DNA of 64,000 nucleotides from Todiramphus chloris collaris (lineage: Eukaryota > Chordata > Aves > Coraciiformes > Alcedinidae). The notes under the pieces are model-generated. The model saw only the letters and a list, made by a program, of their open reading frames with translations, was not told the origin of the DNA and made no database searches. The stretch covers positions 934,315 to 998,314 of the forward strand of contig JANVCC010000017.1 of assembly GCA_025345505.1 (NCBI GenBank), written 5' to 3'. A program made the position numbers and the translations under genes. Positions 62,510 through 64,000 of this stretch are shown piece by piece (position 1 is the stretch's first letter; each line of letters starts with the position of its first letter).

Positions 62510-64000
62510 CCTTAGTTTCCCCTACAGATAATTCTTTATCCCATTGCAAAGGCAGGACACTGCTTACAAAATCTAACAAACAGTAAAACATGAACACCAA
62601 TCTTAACTGTTTAGTTTCAGGAACTTCTTGGGACAGTTAAATCACCCAACAGAAAGGCCAGAGTGAAGAGTGAGAACCTGAAGTCTCCTTCAGTGAGTGC
62701 AAAGTGAGGAGGGGGCAAGAGAGAGGTAATGAAACATACATCTCTGTGGGCAGACAGGGAAGGGGTGCCGCTGACCATGGCCTGCCGACCACTGGGCACA
62801 GCCATGGGGGTGGGGTGGCTTGGAGTCTGTCTCAGGTGTCCCACTGGCAGGCCTATATCTGCACCCAGGGCAAGTTCTATGGACTCCCTGGGCACTGCTC
62901 CCAGTGCAGAACGTAGGCTTCCTGATGCTCTTCTTCCCTACCCCATGGATTTCCTCACTGCCAGGCCCCAGCCCATGACACCCTTGTCTCAGAGCCAGCC
63001 CCAAATGGGGGCTGATGAGCTCCAGGGCACCCCAGCACAGTCACAGTTTCCCACCTCTTGACAGTTTTCATCACCACATGGATGATTTTGATTGCCATGT
63101 ACTTCAGCTAGCCTGATCACTTCTACGGATGGGTGAGAGCTGTACAAAAGCAGCTAATCAATAGTTAGCTGGGTGAGGAAAAAAGCAAATAACCGAGGAA
63201 CATTTGGAAAAAAAGACACTCAAGGTATTTACTGCTACACAATATTGACAAAGACCCACTGGGAAACTAAATCTGCCAATCAAACTAATTGGATTTAGCA
63301 GCAAATGATGGATTGAAGATGTATGAAAATAACCATCACTGTGACTGAAAAATGAAATGCCAAGTAAATTTACAATAGAAGTTTTATCTAGTATATCAGC
63401 CTCCTGTCTGCCTAACCTGTGGAAGAGAGCACAAATCATAAATTTTGGACTCTCCTGACAAGATAGAAACATCAACCATGTATAGTATGCAGGTCCTGCT
63501 TTGAGTAAATGTAACTTCTGACATAATTTTGGTAAAAGCTGCAAAACTGTGTTTACCAAAATTAGGTTTGTAGCCAATAGTTGTTCTTGTCATTGAAATT
63601 GCATTACGTGCAATTATGTTAAACTCCTCTGTCAATCAAATAACCTGTTTAGTAATATCAGATTTTTTTGAGTTTCTGCTGCTCATTCACCATGCTGTTG
63701 CATATTTTAATGTGTTCAGAGCAAAGGAATATCTTAGTATCATTATGAAGCAAATTTTATTTTTTAAAAAGTAATTATCAATTTTAATGTGGTAAACATT
63801 ACACATTTTTATGTTGAGTTTCTTGTAGAGATTCATTAAAGCATCCCTGATTACTACATTTTTAAATTTTTCATTAGAAAACTGAAATGAGAGATATAAT
63901 TATTTCTGCAAGAGAAAAACAGTAGATAAACAATTGTTGAGGAGTTAGTCTAAAACTATCCTTTTGGTTCATTCTCTTGGTATACAAGCCAGTAGCCCTG
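62510..64000. other. Window end: GC-rich block then AT-rich DNA
   Basis: A GC-rich block at about 62,690-63,060 has open frames of 70-110 codons on both strands without any recognised family. After it, minus-strand frames of 139 codons (63,158-63,577) and 79 codons overlap in AT-rich DNA, also unrecognised. The longer one is within the range expected by chance for 64 kb in six frames. Confidence 0.4.

Noticed and set aside
62134-62600. Open frames of 150 and 68 codons over the pyrimidine tract
   Set aside because: They are translations of CTTCT and CCCCTTCTT repeats.
63158-63577. 139-codon minus-strand open frame
   Set aside because: No family is recognised, an overlapping frame is also open, and this length is expected by chance about once in a window of this size.

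Overview
The window looks like a piece of a bird nuclear chromosome, probably from Neoaves. The bulk is AT-rich, non-coding DNA. The recognisable interspersed repeats are mostly 5'-truncated CR1 LINEs, one of them ending in the 8-bp ATTCTATG repeats typical of CR1. There are also two solo LTRs with 5-bp target duplications. One of these begins with the avian ERVL-type text (TGTCC..CTGGTTT..GGATAGAGTTAAT). No tRNA, rRNA, CRISPR or bacterial-type operon was seen.

Layout. Positions 1-17,190 are read as the body of one gene on the minus strand. Its promoter and first coding exon lie in the only CpG island (about 16,790-17,870). Exon 1 (17,190-17,274) begins MSEAGHPGPAAGGEAAADEF and ends at a clean GTAAGC donor in phase 1. 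I do not recognise the product. Candidate downstream exons at 12,934-12,969 and 10,228-10,295 continue in the right phase. More doubtful ones lie at 8,219-8,257, 5,727-5,807, 3,020-3,101 and 2,606-2,640. A solo LTR fossil (4,034-4,651, with an assembly gap inside a 31-bp tandem repeat) sits in this part.

Positions 17,871-64,000 behave as a gene desert. It holds CR1 copies at 23,477-24,200 (-), 26,773-27,740 (-), 39,064-39,940 (-), 44,281-46,404 (+, with most of the reverse transcriptase domain) and 51,786-52,070 (+). It also holds two much older, ORF-less CR1/L3-like relics at about 32,430-33,740 (-) and 60,690-61,215 (-), and a short ERVL-type solo LTR at 57,087-57,299 with a perfect ATCAG duplication. 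Simple repeats include a 228-nt near-pure pyrimidine tract at 62,282-62,509. A single plus-strand splice-acceptor/ORF combination at 37,920-37,995 is the only hint of another exon.

I found no convincing undescribed biological system. The best leads are the unrecognised minus-strand gene, the gap-bearing CCAAT repeat inside the first LTR, and the long triplex-prone pyrimidine tract. All exon calls other than exon 1 were made by eye from splice signals and phase and need transcript evidence.
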